Source: Numida meleagris
Taxonomy: Eukaryota; Chordata; Aves; Galliformes; Numididae
Direction: 5' to 3'
DNA length: 64,000 nucleotides
Assembly (NCBI RefSeq): GCF_002078875.1
Contig: NC_034411.1
Location: forward strand, 49,349,620-49,413,619
The notes under the pieces are model-generated. The model was not told the origin of the DNA, did no database searches, and saw only the letters and a list, made by a program, of their open reading frames with translations. Each line of letters starts with the position of its first letter. The stretch's first letter is position 1. Made by a program: the position numbers and the translations under genes. Below are positions 37,406 through 49,163 of this stretch, one piece after another.

Positions 37406-37968
37406 TGTTATGGTTTTGTGATTTTTTGTTGTCGGTATTCCACATCATTACATCATGTAAGGTATGGGCAGTTAAAGAGTTAATTCCCCGGTTACTGTAA
37501 ACTGCCTTTTTTGGTGTGGCCCTCTGAGGGGGAGGGGAGGAGGTGCACTCCCCAGGGGTCTTTGCTGGAGAGGGGGTGGTGAAGCCACGTGGGAGACGCG
37601 GGGTCTGTTCTTCCCAGCCTGGCGGAGAAAGCACGTGGTCCTCCTGCATTTTACTGTGTAAGATTTTCAGCCTGTAAGCCCTCTATCATAATTCTACTAG
37701 CCTCATTTTGATATATTTAGTAAAATTAGTTGTTCCTCCTCAGATCGGTGCCGCTGTTTTTTTTGTGTTAGATCCGTCTACGGGTCCCCCTCTTCCCAGG
37801 TTGCGGCTCCGCGGCTTCTCTGCCGCTTTAGCCGCCGGACCGCCCGGGGGCTGGCTCTTATCGCCGGCGATTTTTTTTTTTTTTCTTTCCTTCCTCTTTT
37901 CTCGTTTTTTTTCTTTTGGGCCTGTCCCCCCTTGTCACGGACGCAGACCCTTAGACAATACCGTGACA
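37406..37968 (+). mobile_element. Young CpG-rich solo LTR with intact target duplication
   Basis: This 563-bp unit starts TGTTATGG and ends CCGTGACA. The reverse complement of the end (TGTCACGG) matches the start at 6 of 8 positions. GCAAC flanks it on both sides with no mismatch, a 5-bp target duplication as in ERVL-class and some other retroviral insertions. The first part carries the CATTACATCATGTAAGG and GTTAAAGAGTTAATTCC blocks. The last 230 bases are very CpG-rich (about 19 CpG from 37740 to 37965), with a T14 run at 37871-37884. CpG survival and the intact duplication suggest a recent insertion. A TATA-like ATATATTTAG lies at 37711-37720. No gag, pol or env sequence is adjacent. I do not know the family name. 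Orientation is inferred from the TATA-like box and the T-rich end and could be reversed. Confidence 0.85.
37933..37968. repeat. 8-bp perfect inverted repeat at the LTR end
   Basis: TGTCACGG (37933-37940) and CCGTGACA (37961-37968) are perfect arms around a 20-base loop. The outer arm is the LTR terminus itself, so the terminal recognition motif is present twice in opposite directions. Confidence 0.8.
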
Positions 37969-37973
37969 GCAAC
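37969..37973. repeat. Target-site duplication, right copy (GCAAC)
   Basis: Identical to 37401-37405. Confidence 0.85.
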
Positions 37974-40900
37974 ACACATCTAATGCTTTATCAGGACTAT
38001 TTCAGTGCTTGTTTTGAACTTCATACTAGGTTTGAATTAATTTTTGAAAGACTTACCTACCTTGCAGGAAACTGCTATATCTACAGGCATCCCTCTTTTC
38101 ATATGCTATCTTCCAAAAGTCCAGATATACATTTGTCTTCAGCTGGTATTAGCAGCGATCTTCTTCTTTACTGTGAGTTTGTGCCACAAATTCCTTAAAG
38201 CAAACATCAGCAGAGCAAGTACTATGTCCCTTTCATCTTACTATGTTTACTTGGATACCCTTTGAGATATAAGGTGGCCTGAAGCTAAAAATAATCTGGT
38301 TTTGCAGAAGTGTTTTACTGTTAGCAATGTATGTTTTCTCATTAATAGCTGTGATACAAAGTCTTTTATTTCTCTAACCTACCATTTCTGACCCAACTTA
38401 TTAGATGTTTACTACTGTCAAAGAGTTCAGAGCAGTAGAGAGTGGAGACTGAGCTCTCAGTAAATGCTATATCTCAAAAAATGAGAAGAAAAGAAAAAGT
38501 GGTGCCAGAATGAGGACAGAAGGGAAAGATAAATATAAAATTTTCTGAAGAGAAGCACGTGCTGCATGGAAATCTAAAATCTATTTTGCACTTTTTTTGG
38601 CTTAATATATCGCATACTTGAGCAAAACTCAAGAACATAATAAATTTAAAACAATAATAGTAATAAGGAGTTGGACAAAAGCAGCCAGAAAATGTCTTAA
38701 TTCAGTGGAGAACAGCTGAGATGGTAGGACTTGGATTACACTATTCTTTTTTTTTCTTTTTTGAGGAAAATGTAGCTCAGAAAAAAAAGCTAAAAATGCT
38801 AAAAAGTTTCTATTTTTTTCTGCACAACAAACATAATTACAAGTGGTCCAGAGCTTGTAAGGACCAAGAAATAAGAATTTTTACAAGTGTAAATCTGAGG
38901 ATTTCTATGCCAGAGGCCAAACCTGCAGCTAAGTGGCAGAAGCCTTTTACTTGCAAAATACAGGAAGAGTCTTCATATAAGAGGGAGATTTCAGCTTGGA
39001 GTGCAGTACAGATAAAGATGGAGTTGGGAAGTTTTTCTGGAACTAAAGTTCAGGGTGTAACAGTCATCTTTTACAACAGGTTGTGTAACTTCATACTACA
39101 TGCCTTTAAACATCTTTGAAAAGAACATCATCATATTCCATTGTATATTTTATTTATTTACACTGTATTTTCTGAAAAGCTGGGGTACACATTTCTTAAA
39201 AGTGTAGAATGGTATCTGGTTTTTACTGCCCTTGAGCTGGGAGAAAGCATGGGGGAGATTTAACAGGTGTGTGTTATATGTGTGAACATTTACACATTCA
39301 CACAAGCATCCACTCACGTGTGCTGCTATGAAAGATAATTCTTTTTTGACGGCCTTGCTGCTTATGGACCACATTTCTCTGCATCGCTATGCCCCCAAAC
39401 TCTTTCAATTAATTAAATGAAATGCAAAGCTGATGAACAGGACTTTGCAAGAACAGGATCAAATACAGTACGACCAATCGAAGACTGTGCTGATGAACAT
39501 TCAAATTTTTCAAGATAGAAAACAGTTGACTTCCAACTCATATGTCCTTCTAGACACTTAAGTGATACAATGGCAATGTTTTCTGCTGTTTCTTACAGTG
39601 ACATCAAACAAGAAAGAATCTAATGAGACAATAAACCTTTTCTGATGTAATTACATAAAGAGCTACAAGTATTCAGTACACACAACTCTCATACACATTG
39701 TTCTAGGTTGAGAGCATATGGTGATCTCCCATCCCTTAAGTATTAAGCCCTGAGTAATTATGAGAGATACATTTCAATAGTAACTATTACCCCATTCAGC
39801 TGGAGCTTCAGATAAAATTATAAATAGGCAGATCTTCCACATTCAGCTACCAAAGCCATTAGAGAGAAACCTGATCTGTTCTCTCTCTGGGATTAGGTGT
39901 GAAAATCATTATGCTTTAAACAGCTTTTTTGGGGAAGGAAGAGTTGATAAAGGATCCCTTTTTTCTTTGGCTTCACAGAACTGTGCAGTTCCACTTTGGT
40001 CCTCAGTGCCTAGAACCTTGCCTTAGAGGGAAATCAAATCAGAGATGCTAAGAAGTAAGTAGATTACGGGACTGACTTTATGATGTTTACTGAAGATTAT
40101 AAAAAGATTATATCAGGCATACCCTCATTTTCTTCAATTTTGTCTTGACCCAGTAAATCATTTTATGTACGGTTGCCTTGGATTCTCACCAAAGAACAAC
40201 TACTTTTAAATGGAAATTTTTATTTTGTACTTCAAATGGACATCTTCCTTTGAGAGTAAGAAATGACTACCATAAAAGTACACTTTTACTTACAAAGAAA
40301 AAAAGTACTAAGGATTTTATTCCAATTTCCTATGTAATCATCATTTTAAAAATAACACTGAATTCATAATTCTTTTGAAAGTGTTCTATGAATGCTTATG
40401 CTAATTCATTTGATATAAACTATTTATCTACTTATTCTTAAAAATGATTCTGAGTCAAAACCAGAATTAAATGAAACTGACGTTGTATCAAAAAAAAGGA
40501 ATTATCCAGGCAATTTCAAAGCACGGTTTCGATTTTTATTCTTAAATATTTCCATTACAATTAAATATAAAAATATGAAATTAGTTTACATTTAAATAAA
40601 ATATATTTTCTTGGAAGACAAGGCAGATCATAAAGAAGGTGAACCTTGTGAAAGTATTAACGTGAAAATAATGTTAAAAAAAGATTTTTTTCTCCTTAGA
40701 AGTTCTGGCTTTAATAAAGTGTTATTTTCTGATGAAATGAATGCTTTCCCCTGAAAAGATCCTGCTAGGTCTAATTTATTCTGAAATTACTTCTGCTATA
40801 TAAATCTGTAGGCCAACTTCAATTAAATTATCTTTTCATTGTCTCCCACAAATCAGGAGATGGATAATACTATCATTGTCTCCGTGGAGACAACTTTCAG

Positions 40901-41768
40901 ACATTGCAATTATTTTATTTAAAGAATAGTAATTAATTTCATTATGAAATTTACCAAAATTCAATTAAGTAATTATTATCCTGACCTATCAAATAAAAAA
41001 TTGTGTATAAAATGTCATTTAAATATAAAAACATTTAATTTAATCTGTTTTCTTCATAAGATTGCAGAAAAATATGATGATATGCTATGCAATTGGAAAG
41101 AATCCAGTTCCATAATAATCACCTAAAGTTACTGACCAAGCACAGAAGACATTCATGGGACATAAACCAGTAAAATTGAAAGTTAGAACAGTTCAAATAG
41201 AATTCCTATATTTAAGTCGAGCAGTAAAATGTAGATGATGTTTGGATTATCAGTTTTTTAAACATGTAGCTTACTGAAGAAATAAACTCCATATTTTTAC
41301 AAATTCTAAGCAAACAGAACACGCATAAAATGCTACATGTATAATTGATTATTAAAAATTCAAGGTCGTATATACGTTTGGACTTAGGTTTACTCATTGC
41401 CAAAAAATTTGGGACAATTTTATTGCAGTTAGGAAACTAGCAGTTGTCCTGTGTGCTTTGCCTAGGAGTAACTACTATTGCAGAGGCCTCTCCATCTCCT
41501 GGCTTGTGAAGACCAGAAAGGAATGAGCCAAGGTGATGTGCTTTAATTCTGATGTCTAAACAAGCACACAGTTCATTGCACAATCTCTGAAGTGCAAACT
41601 AAAATCAATCATATCTCTTCCTGGTACAAGATTTTAGCCAGGCTGGCTGACAGGGCTTGTGTGAACTATTACAATTGCCACAAATGTGCTTTCTAATAAA
41701 GAATTGATCTAGATATGCATAAAAAGCTGCAACTAACAGCTATCAGCTATGTGAAATCTCCACAAATC
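37974..41768. other. AT-rich non-coding stretch
   Basis: No gene recognised. The longest run (132 codons, 38721-39119, plus) is low in sequence character and matches nothing known. The portion at about 40500-40960 is especially AT-rich, with homeobox-like ATTA/TAAT words and an 18-bp inverted repeat at 40876-40893. It has the look of conserved non-coding DNA, but that is only an impression. Confidence 0.5.
40876..40893. repeat. 18-bp near-palindrome (8-bp arms)
   Basis: TTGTCTCC and GGAGACAA flank a 2-base GT spacer. The layout of two inverted halves resembles an RFX X-box, but the half-site does not match that consensus exactly. Function is not shown. Confidence 0.5.
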
Positions 41769-42322
41769 TATGAGGGCAGGTCCAAAGGTAATGCCTCCCA
41801 TTTTATTACGTTGGCCCACAATGTCAGAGGTGGATGCTGGAGGTATGGCAGTAGAGGCTGAACCTTCCTGCCAGTACTCCATTACATTTTGCTGCTGTGT
41901 GACAGATGGCAGCAGAGGGGCAGTCTGACAAAATGGCATCCGACATGGAAGTGCATATAGAGCAAAGTTGCCATCAGATTCTTCTGTGTTGGAAAAATGG
42001 CACGCGCTGACATTTGTCAGTGCTGCTCGTTGAATGTTGATGGAAACAAAATTGTAGATATGAGCTCACTGAGGCAGTGGGTGGTGAGTTTCAGCAGTGG
42101 CAAGGGCAACTGTGTGTCACTTCTTCTGGTGCAGATTGTTACAAGTGCAGCATGCAGGCTCTTGGTCACTACTGGCAAAAATGCAGAGTTGGTGGTGGTG
42201 ACTATGTTGAAATACTGCTTTGTAACTGACAATTTGCCCTATCAAATGGTGTTATTGTGCTCTTTGTATTTATTGAAGTTTCCATGGAAATAAATAGGAG
42301 GCATTACTTCCAGTGTAACCTA
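41769..42322 (+). mobile_element. Internally deleted mariner (Galluhop/Mariner1-like)
   Basis: The element proper is 41771-42320 (550 bp), flanked by TA on both sides as expected for Tc1/mariner insertion. It starts TGAGGGCAGGTCCAAAGG. The ends share a perfect 11-bp inverted repeat, GTAATGCCTCC at 41788-41798 and GGAGGCATTAC at 42297-42307, with further weaker matches outside and inside. It is less than half the length of a full mariner (about 1.2-1.3 kb). It keeps the 5' part and the very 3' part of the transposase gene, with the catalytic middle removed. I recognise the ends and transposase pieces as those of the chicken mariner. Confidence 0.9.
41933..42293 (+). pseudogene. Mariner transposase remnant
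   Basis: The N-terminus starts at ATG 41933 (MASDMEVHIEQSCHQILLC). A +1 frameshift near 41990 moves the match into the frame of MARADICQCC, followed by VDMSSLRQWVVSFSSG, which is the helix-turn-helix part of mariner transposases. Immediately after FSSGKGN the sequence jumps to the far C-terminal/3' region (LLVQIVTSAACRLL through MLLCSLYLL-like residues). The DD34D catalytic domain is entirely missing, so no active enzyme could be made. Divergence and the frameshift show that the copy is old. Confidence 0.8.
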
Positions 42323-42388
42323 TGTATATAGTATTTATTTCTTCTCCCTTGGAGTCATATTGATTCCACCTCCATTTCTTATTAAAGC

Positions 42389-42419
42389 AAAAAGAGGAAA
42401 AAAAAAAAGAGGAGGGGGG
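42389..42419. repeat. 31-base homopurine tract
   Basis: All bases are A or G, including A11 and G6 runs. It starts about 70 bases after the mariner. It is simple sequence, capable in principle of triplex formation. Confidence 0.7.
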
Positions 42420-45269
42420 CTCTGAAAACAGTAGTACAAATTTATTTTATTACGATGTTAATGACAGAAGCTGCAAGAAGTAGATGCATTCAAAGAAAGG
42501 TGGTTGACAGTTGAATTCAGGCAGGTTGGCATGAGTGGTGTGCTCAGTGACACGCAGAGGGGCTGGGAGGGATTAGCAGGTGTCCCCATCAGCAAAACTT
42601 CGTGTCCTGATGAAGAAGAATCTCAGATTTCCCTTCTTAAAGCAAAATATCCAGATTTTTTCTTGAGTAAACTGCCATGGGAGACGTGATGATCCCCAGC
42701 AACCTTCATATTACATTCTGATTCTTTTGCCCAAACCTTTATATGTTTTCTAGTTTTATCAAAGATATGTGCTATTTTGAGGACTTCAGTTCCAGGAGTC
42801 CTGTGATAATATATGAGCATTCATCTTGATTCTGAGAAAAACATACAGAAGACGTGATGAAGAGGAAATGTACAGGGGCCTCTACAATATTTACATCTGG
42901 AGATTATTACAATTTAGAGTGTTTTTGCTTCTTAGCAAGAGCTACTCATCTATTGCCAGTCAGATTTTATTTTCCATTTACAGCGGTGACTCTGTGGCAA
43001 GAATATAGAGATTCGAGAACATTAAAGAAATGTCAACATTTATTTTTGCAAGCCTTCTCCAGAGTATTGTAGTTTTCTCTGCTAGACAAAACACATGGCC
43101 TTATTGAAGACTGAACTGACTGTTGCTCTAAACATAGTTGTGGTAAGCTGGAAAGACTTCCTCTAAATAAGTATCGATCGTGCATATTGCCTTCATGGCA
43201 TTTAAATATAAAAGAATATTCAGTCTGAAAAACGGAGTGGAGTTTAAAGATTTAAATGTCTCTGTCTGCCTCTGAGGAGAGGTAAATTAAGTCTACAAAC
43301 AAAGATATTTGGCACACTCCTTCCTTTAGCCATAGATGAAACATAGCTGATTTGAAAACTGTGTAAGAACTGTTCCAGAATGCATGTTCTCAAAAGGTAG
43401 CTGAAGATCTTGATGAGAAGACAAGCACAGGGGAGTACACATAAACTGTCAGTCAGGAACTGCCACCAGGTAGATTATTACTGATCTCTGAAAAATGCCT
43501 TCACATATTATTAGTGTTCCATGTTGTATTAGTGCTACAGCAGCCACTGGTATTGTGGGGAGATAGCAATCTGGCAAACAGCTACTAGCTGTGACAGAAA
43601 ATATAATTCAGTATGAGTGAATAATCTTCCAGCTTATCAATTGCACAGCTACAGGATCCTTCTATCCTCAGCTTCCTGGAGATACATATGCCAGCCAAGC
43701 GTATTTCTGTTGAACTGCAGACCTTCAGACCTGTGTATTAGCACAGAAAATTGCCTAGTTGATTGCTCAGTACTTCTCGCACCTGTGTGTCTGGACAGAA
43801 GGAATTCTATTCTCTCTATGAATAGCATGGATAGCTATAAGATTTCAGTATTCTCTACTATCTTGAAGTATTAGAATACTCTTCACTGTGTTGTCTAATG
43901 AACTTGAGTCTTAATGTAGGAACAGGAAGAGGAAAGGAAGCTTAATTATGTACAGAACAGCCATAAGTTAGGGCTTAAATATGCATTTAATCAACTGAAA
44001 ATGTAGTAATGTTGCTTGAAACCCCCTTGAATGTTCATCTTCAAATTACTGAGGCATGTAAAAATTAAGAGAAAATTTTGCCAAAGATGAAACTACTAGC
44101 AAATGATTGTTTCCAGAACCAGCTCAGAAAAAAATGAAGATACACTGTTGATCCCTGGAGCTTAGACTAAAAAGCCCTTGTAACTTTTCTGACTTTTTAA
44201 TCAAAATGAGTAGGGTACTAGCAACTGAATCCTTAAATCCTGAAATGAAGAAGATATAAATGAGTACCTGCTAATGAAAGGAAGTTTTAATCTATGGAGA
44301 AGAGAGCTGGTAACTGGATACTCAAAGAACACAAGGAACCTGTCTGCATGAATTTAGAAGTTTAAATATAATTTGGTTTCAAATATCTTTTTTTTTTCTT
44401 TTTTTCCTCATAGGCAGCCATCAGACAAAAAGAATAGATAAAAACTGAAAATCACATAGGATTATGAAAGCCTCTTAGAGGACTTTTTCAGGAAATGCTG
44501 TTATATCTGAAATTCTGCAAGCGCCCTATGTTTTCCACAAAGTTATTCAAAAAAAGTTCAAAGATTCAAATGAAGCCTGAAGAATTATTTGCCTTGATTA
44601 GAAGGAACATCAAGCACATCAGTGGTCTAAGCTTTTATTTCACCTCCTGCCAGTTCCTTACTGTGTCATGATACGTTATGGGCTGATAGGTAATAGATTC
44701 TGCTTCAGAAGAGCCTGAAGGAATAGAGATTTCACGGATTCAGTTCAATGAGGAATAAGTTTTTACAAAGCCAAGAGAGTCTTTTGGTTCAGCTTTCATT
44801 ATAAGAGGCAGAGAAGAACAGTGCTACAAGCATGGAATTGTACCATACAGAGACAGTTTTCCTCTCTGAATATCCCTTTGGACTGTAAATGTGAAAAGGC
44901 AAATATTTCTCACCTCTTATCAGGCTGAAGCAAAGGACTCACTGATCCAGATTAATCCAATGCTATTTTTTGCTAGCAAGACCACCTTGCATCATTTATC
45001 CTGACAAATTAAGGAATTAAAGCTATTGGGAGGAAAAAAATAAGTTTGTTATCTAGAAGGGGCAGCAGGGTTTAAAAACTTAATTATAAAAATTTGCCCA
45101 TTTTTATTAGTCAAACAAATTATGAAAGTGTTGAAAAATGAATTATGAGACCAGTAACACACACAGTGTTATAGAAGTAACATGTAAAATCTATTCCTTA
45201 CGAGTATGTTGCATTTACTTGGCACATTGACCTCCTCAGAAATTTGCTAGAGGGACTTTAAAATTATAT

Positions 45270-45318
45270 AGACAGACACACAGACAAACAGATAGATAGA
45301 TAAGTAGATAAGTAAATG
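45270..45318. repeat. CAGA/GATA-type imperfect tetranucleotide repeat
   Basis: GACAGACACACAGACA passes into GATAGATAGATAAGTAGATA. It is a decayed microsatellite. Confidence 0.75.
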
Positions 45319-45640
45319 GAAGATATTGTAACTGTCCTGAAAACTGAAAATTGTTCGCAGAATGTTTGTCTTCCTATGAAATTATTGTTTCAATGTAAGA
45401 AAAGTCTCTCAAACACTGTTTGGCTGCATGAGACCAGATAGACAGCAGGTATACATATCAATAAATATTTCTTGCCTTCTTACTTAAAATCATAATGCCT
45501 AAACTGGAGGGAGCTGTAAAGCATCACATGCCCTGGACTGATGATCCCATGCAAATCTAACTCAGTTATGTGCCCTGATCATTGAATGATTCTGTCATTC
45601 TCTGTTTCTTCGTGTTTTCCTCTCATTCAAATAATTGCTT

Positions 45641-45653
45641 AGAGAGAGAGAGA
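45641..45653. repeat. (AG)6 microsatellite
   Basis: Six AG units in a row followed by AATGAGA. Confidence 0.6.
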
Positions 45654-46327
45654 ATGAGATAACACATACCTGGGTGCTATCCCAATGCAGAAGCAGAGTG
45701 AAATTTCAGAAACCCTTCTGGACCTCCAAATTCAAACAACCTCTGCACTGGGAAGGTTTGGCAAATACATGTGGAAATTAATTTTATTGAGGTATTAAGT
45801 TGGTACTCATAAAAAATTCACTGGAGATTTCAACAACATATTTATCTGTTCATTGTGACTGAAGCAATTTTATGTTTCATCCATTTAACTCAAATATCCC
45901 AAGATAATGGAAATAAAGTCCACGCTAGTCCAGGAATGAGTGGTTCATACCTTCTGAAGCTGACCAGCCTCATAATTTCTATAACAGAAGCTATGCAATC
46001 AGCTAGTCAAACAGACCTGATGAGTAATCATTGTTATCAAAGCCATCAACAATAAGCATGAAGCAACCAAGATTTAAACATCCAGTATAAAATGAGCACT
46101 GCTGAGTAGCAAAATATTCTAGCTATTTTTGACCACATTCACTGTAACAAGTAGCTTGTTTATCAAGAGAATCAAATGAATTGTCAGAAACAGTGGCTCA
46201 GGGAAAATTTGAAATTGATGATAGAATGGCAAAGTCCTAAAATTTTAACTTTACACTTAGTATAAAGTAACAGTATATTACACAAATGCTATTCCAGCTG
46301 TAGGTTCAGACAATCAACATGACAGTT

Positions 46328-46388
46328 CATTAAACAAACAAACTGAAATTACAAACAAACTAAAAAAAACCAACAAAACAAATAAAAA
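46328..46388. repeat. CAAA-rich low-complexity block
   Basis: Dominated by AAAC and ACAAAC steps with an A8 run. Simple-sequence DNA. Confidence 0.6.
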
Positions 46389-47013
46389 TGAAAACCTTGT
46401 ACTGGAGTGAGAGAAGCATCAGTTTCGGACCACCTTTAAGAGTATCTTATCTGTAACAGATGCAAGTTGTCAGTTCCCTTGGAAAATGCACAAAAACTGT
46501 TGCACATATTAGACAGCCCTTTACACAGTATACCTTCCAGCTCCTAAAAAATATCACTGTGAAAATTTCTTAGTTAAAATTGCATATACCTCATCAATAA
46601 AAGCTGCTGCTTTTAACCCATTAAAAAAATAATAATAATCCAGTACTTGCATGTAAGACTTAGATATGGTACAAAAATTATTCTTTCATTTTTGGTTGCT
46701 GTAACAGCCATCGAACTGATGGAGAATGCATAGGAGTGCAGAAGAGAGAAGAGATCATTTAGAAAGAGTACTTTACAGCAGAGGAATATCATTTACACTA
46801 TTATCACACTGTGCACAAGTCTCCCTGAAGACCTGACAGTGACCCAAAGTGTGTGGGTTGGTATAATGTATATATAATACATCCTTCTCAGCGTGCATGA
46901 TTTAGAAAATGTGTGGTCTTCGAAGTCAAATAGATGGACAAGCTTTATGCTCAGAGAGAAACGAAGAATTAAGGAGTAAAATAAAAGTGGTGATTTAGAG
47001 ATCTCCAGAGGGA

Positions 47014-47490
47014 GTGTACTACATCTTGGGTACCCCCTGCACTACATTTCTGGGAATTCAACTGAAACAAAAAAAAGGGAGCAGGGTATCAAACAGTCTT
47101 CCAACATTAGATATAAATCAGAACGTGCAGCACAAAAGAACTGGAGGGGGTGTAGGAATGACTAACAAAGCAGTGAGGTGCACAACAAGGAAGGAGAAAG
47201 AAGGAAATCACAGAACAAAAAGCAGATGGCCTGAAAGCGTTAGCAAAAGTGAGAGCCCTGCATGCTGGAAGAGCAGCTTCCCAGGATGGCTTCAGGCAGG
47301 AGCCACAGCATTGCTTAACAGGCCTCTTGATAACGCAGCAAAGAACCAACCTAAGAGAAAATGTGAAAAAGAAATTCATTTCAGCCCATGTCAGACAGAC
47401 AACATGCTGTTATTAGGAGAATCATTATGGAGAGGTAGATATGAGAAGAATCATTCCCTACTTCTATGGATTTCTAAAATTTGGATGTAG
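47014..47490 (+). other. Unrecognised 158-codon open frame
   Basis: The longest non-repeat open frame in the window. The product would be basic (many Lys/Arg) and Ser/Asn-rich, with no signal peptide, membrane segment or motif I can name. The flanks show no splice, promoter or polyadenylation arrangement that I can defend. In AT-rich vertebrate DNA of this length such a run is expected by chance now and then. I list it only because it is the longest; I do not claim a gene. Confidence 0.1.
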
Positions 47491-49111
47491 TGTAGTTAGA
47501 GATCAGACATTTACAGAGACAGTGCAGGAAATATCCTTTTCTCTGCCAAAGATGTTCATATTTCCAGACCACTGAGACCAGGGCACACCACCCCCAGATT
47601 TCATGTGCAAGCAATATACTGCTTGTATAGCAAAGGGAGTGGCATTTCTGCACACCAGAGCCATGAGCTCAATCATGCACTCAGTCATAGTCTTTACCCA
47701 GCCAGAGACTCTATACTTTTCTATATAGCTACTAACATTCCAGCACATTTCTTCAAATAAAAAATCATGTTCCCATCCAAAAAGAAACTTTGATGAGCTC
47801 AGGATGAAATGTAGCACACTCAACAGGAGATGAGTGACTCAGTAACTTCATAAAATCTTTTAATCCTGATCATCACCTTTTATCATTTCTTCAATTCTCT
47901 ACCTGGCAGAAGATGGTGGAGTAACTCATTTTAAACCATACAGCTGATAAGCGATTTGGACTGAATAATAATGAAGAACAAGCCTAGCAAATACAAACAA
48001 GGTTAATGACTTCCTACAGTCATTTTACCATTTCAGACTTGCATTTTTTAAGCAACCAAAACTGTGTGATGAGATGCGAGGCTGGTAGGTTTGTTCATAG
48101 TTAAGAGTTAAGGCATTATATACTTATACTCCCTTTTTTGAGATACAGTTCTCAATCACCTTTTAATTTTGGCATTCTTGTGATCTGAACTTCTAAAGTC
48201 ACAATTTTTTACTCACTGTCATCCAAACTGTTATTTTTTTCCAGTTGCAGCTATTTTCAAGACCACAGTGGAAGAAATAAAGTTGGTTGTTGGTTAGGTG
48301 TGTTTTTTCCACATTAAAAATCAAATAAACTCTACAAGTCCTTTGGCACTGGAGCTGTGTTTCAGAACTTGTCAGGTGTGCCTTTGGTACCAGGAATAGG
48401 CCTCTTGTCATATCGCTAATTTGGCCAGATGGCAAGAGGCAATATATATATCTTTGGGAAAAACACTCCTTTTCACAGCGAGTCAATGAAAACACTGTAC
48501 ATCTGGATAAAGAGTTAGAATGAGATAAGAAAGATGTTTTTTTCCAGCTCTCAATCTTTCTGTGTGAGGCCCCTCAAATTTGAAAAGCTATTTGTGAAGT
48601 GCATGAATGAGTGAGCAGGATAAATATCCTTCAGTGAACTAGAGGCCACTGAATGAAGATAGTAGGAGTTGGGTTGAAAACAAAAAACAGGATATTACTA
48701 AAACTTCCTTTTATAAAAATTCCTGTATATATAGCAAAGTACAAGAATTGACATGGATTATTTTTTTTTTCATTTGATTTGTTTCCTAGAGTAATGAATG
48801 AGAAACTAGTAGAGACTATAGAGTGGTAGCTCCTTGAGGAGGACTGTAAGGAATTCTGTCTTCAGTCCTTTAAGAACCATCTCTTTGTCTCTGGCATTAC
48901 AAAGCAATTTGTTTATTAAAATCATAGAGCATGTTTGGAAGAGACTTGGAGAAATAATGTCACCCGTTCCCCGGTCTCGAACAAGATCAACTTTGAAGAT
49001 CTCTTATCGAAGCTGCACAGTTATAATGCCCATAACTACACAATCCATACCTCACTGCTTTTCTACTGCAAAATACAGACCTGTCTCCAAACATGCTCTT
49101 CAGGTAACTAA

Positions 49112-49163
49112 AAATAGATGGATACTTGTGGAAACATAAATAGATGGAAACTTATGGAAAATA
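49112..49163. repeat. 26-bp imperfect tandem duplication
   Basis: AAATAGATGGATACTTGTGG at 49112 recurs as AAATAGATGGAAACTTATGG at 49138, followed in each copy by AAA. Two substitutions separate the first 20 bases. Confidence 0.75.

Noticed and set aside
45535..45605. CR1-tail-like words (CCTGGACTGATGATCC, then GAATGATTCTGTCATTC)
   Set aside because: Too short and too diverged to separate from chance without an alignment score.
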